DNA of 64,000 nt from Encephalitozoon hellem ATCC 50504 (taxonomy: Eukaryota > Microsporidia > Unikaryonidae): assembly GCF_000277815.2 (NCBI RefSeq), contig NC_018480.1, positions 173,617 to 237,616 of the forward strand, given 5' to 3'. A program made the translations under genes and the position numbers. The first letter of the stretch is position 1; each line of letters begins with the position of its first letter. Positions 62,592-64,000 of this stretch are shown one piece after another. Below the pieces are notes generated by a model, which did no database searches, was not told the DNA's origin, and saw only the letters and a program-made list of their open reading frames with translations.

Positions 62592-63104
62592 GATATTGGG
62601 GTGTGTGCTGTGGAAGTAGTTGAATAAATTGATGGAGTGCTTGTGTTTTTTGGGCGAGTATGCAGGTGTTTGCTTGTGAGATGGAGTGTGGGATGCGATG
62701 AAGGCTGCATGCATCTTTGTATGAGGAGAGTGGATGCCTGGTGTTCTTTGGATACCTCTTTTAGGCAGTTGAATGATTGGAACCCGATGGACACATGGCG
62801 ATGAGTGGAGGGTCAGGAGATTAACTGAAAGGTTTGCTTTAGAAGGGAAGCGAGCGATGGGGTTAGGAAGTTCATAAGATGGTTGAAAAGGTTTAATGGC
62901 AAGGACATTGTAGGAGGTGGAGTGATTAGTGTGTGACATCGATAGTCTGGGTTTATTGTATGACTGGGATCGGTTGTAAGAAGGTACGGTGTGTGTTTGC
63001 ATATTATCTGGATTGATGAGGTTGTAAACGATGTGTATAGCCAATGATGTTTGGGGGAATGGAGGAAAGGAGAAGGCACTAAGGCGAGTAAAGGAGTGTG
63101 GCCC
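62592..63104. other. G-rich intergenic region
   Basis: 513 bp without a convincing gene. Long minus-strand frames exist (62583-63044 and others), but they arise from the shortage of stop codons on a C/A-rich strand and look like shadows. G far exceeds C on the plus strand (24 G versus 5 C in bases 62641-62700). No tandem repeat seen by eye. Confidence 0.4.
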
Positions 63105-64000
63105 ATGAAGCTTGGAGTGCTACAAGCAATGATTCTACTTGGGTGGATGATCTGTTCTTCGTCGATAGAAAGCCATAAGGTTGTCAAACTAAGAGGGTCT
63201 GAAGGATGTATACTGTTTCCGATAATTTTTTCTGGAACCAATGCGATTGCACTACCGACCACGAGGCTCAAGGATGTTCGGAGGGGCGGAGACGAAGAGA
63301 TGTATGTTAAAGAGTTTATCGGTTGTATTGGGGACATGGTGCTGTCATTTACTGCTTTTGATATATGTTGTGAAGGGGACGGGGTGTTTGAGGCTGTGTT
63401 TGTAAGGGAGATGAAGAAGCACCTGCAGAAGGTGTCGAATGATGCATTGAGTGTATATGCAAGAGGAAAAAGCACTCTTAGCGAGGTGCTATTGATGGTG
63501 TACGATAGATTGTTTGAATGCGATGTTCGGGATGAGGGAAAGAGAAGGATGACGGTGTTTGGAAAGTGCCTTATTTCTGAGGCTGATAGAATGATTCGTG
63601 AGATAGGCGATGATGTAGATGAGAAGGAAAGGGAGGAGAGAGAGAATTTTTGTAATGTGATCAAGAAACGTGGAGAGAAGTGTTGCAATTTAAAGATGTG
63701 GAAGCGTATAGTTTATGCTGAAAGTGTAGTGTGCAATGCGTCTGTGAGTCTGTATAATAAGCTTTCTGGTGAGGAGCTTTTGGGGTTGTTGGCTGAAGGA
63801 TGCATGAGAAAGGATTTTAAGGAGGAAGGAGTTAGCGAGGAGGAGCTTAACGATAGAGGATATATGGAATACAGTATTGTTGACATTAAATTATTTCTAG
63901 ATACATATATTAAGCACGGGTGTGAAGTTGTGGAAGAGATAGTTAGGCAGATGATGCTGGGGAAGGATGGAAGGGAGATAGATTCTAAGTATGTTGAAAA
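63105..64000 (+). CDS. InterB/DUF1609-like protein, N-terminal part (cut by right edge)
   Basis: Open frame from the ATG at 63105 to the window end (298 codons so far, no stop), preceded by GGCCC. The N-terminal signal peptide (LQAMILLGWMICSSS) leads into a Cys-bearing helical protein with EFIGCIGDMVLSFTAFD, MKKHLQKVSNDALSVYARGK, KSTLSEVLLMVYDRLFECDV and NCNLKMWKRI-like stretches. These fit the InterB/DUF1609 multigene family of Encephalitozoon subtelomeres, to my recollection. Secreted, function unknown. A minus-strand frame over it (62813-63688) is a shadow. Confidence 0.65.
   Translation, partial: MKLGVLQAMILLGWMICSSSIESHKVVKLRGSEGCILFPIIFSGTNAIALPTTRLKDVRRGGDEEMYVKEFIGCIGDMVLSFTAFDICCEGDGVFEAVFVREMKKHLQKVSNDALSVYARGKSTLSEVLLMVYDRLFECDVRDEGKRRMTVFGKCLISEADRMIREIGDDVDEKEREERENFCNVIKKRGEKCCNLKMWKRIVYAESVVCNASVSLYNKLSGEELLGLLAEGCMRKDFKEEGVSEEELNDRGYMEYSIVDIKLFLDTYIKHGCEVVEEIVRQMMLGKDGREIDSKYVE

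Noticed and set aside
62583..63044. 153-codon minus-strand frame in the G-rich intergenic region
   Set aside because: Composition is that of a stop-poor C/A-rich strand; no signal peptide, membrane segment or motif.
62813..63688. 291-codon minus-strand frame at the right end
   Set aside because: It lies antisense to the InterB-like gene and has the Ser/Thr/Pro/His composition expected when a G-rich strand is read backwards.

Overview
The window is a chromosome segment of a microsporidian, very probably the genus Encephalitozoon. The evidence is an ultra-compact gene layout (about 60 genes in 64 kb, roughly 7.5 kb non-coding, median gap near 100 bp), no introns that I could recognise, many shortened orthologues of conserved eukaryotic proteins, CCC-type motifs just before start codons, overlapping convergent stop codons, and a lineage-specific subtelomeric gene (InterB/DUF1609 type) at the right end. 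Sampled lines in the body are about 35-40% GC, which fits E. intestinalis, E. hellem or E. romaleae better than E. cuniculi. The species call is inference.

Layout. 1-12 kb: a cut-off CHY zinc-finger gene, the ribosome recycling ATPase RLI1, a SUN-domain protein, a folate-carrier-like transporter, a Pus3-type pseudouridine synthase, RPS19, a compacted QTRT2-like protein, PHO88/SND3, eIF1, a RING-less NOT4, proteasome alpha6, a Myb factor and a TBC RabGAP. 12-24 kb: tetraspanin, BFR1-like protein, a 55-residue PNRC/Edc1-like protein, Pumilio, an AVT-type amino-acid transporter, TAF5, a PPxY-tailed membrane protein, importin alpha and the mitosomal cysteine desulfurase NFS1. 24-37 kb: UAP1, a Src1/Man1-like inner nuclear membrane protein, a PQ-loop protein, a prenyl diphosphate synthase, NSP1, an Hsp110-like chaperone, three small membrane proteins (one Sec20-like) and a tandem pair of MFS transporters. 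37-50 kb: Stu2/XMAP215, IMP4, Derlin, SPT5, RPF1, a degenerate septin, RPN9, PRP46, a CK1 kinase and a UBC4-type E2. 50-59 kb: SMC5, a borealin-like protein, a Kid-type kinesin-10, STE12, an Hfi1/Ada1-like SAGA subunit and RRP42. From about 59.17 kb to the end base composition changes abruptly (GC up to about 60%, then strong G over C on the + strand). This part holds a secreted protein of unknown role, RPL35, LSM3, MAF1, a multi-spanning membrane protein and the InterB-like gene that runs off the edge, so the right side points toward a telomere.

Functionally most genes are core eukaryotic machinery: ribosome biogenesis and translation, proteasome/ubiquitin/ERAD, nuclear envelope and pore (SUN, Src1, NSP1, importin alpha), mitosis, and Pol II/Pol III transcription control (SPT5, TAF5, HFI1, STE12, Myb, MAF1). 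Parasite-type import functions are the folate-like, amino-acid and MFS transporters. PRP46 and LSM3 show that splicing is retained, and a possible U1 snRNA gene is proposed at 14.6 kb. No tRNA, rRNA, CRISPR array or transposon was found. Several starts were set at the first ATG, because in-frame extensions upstream begin only with TTG or GTG.
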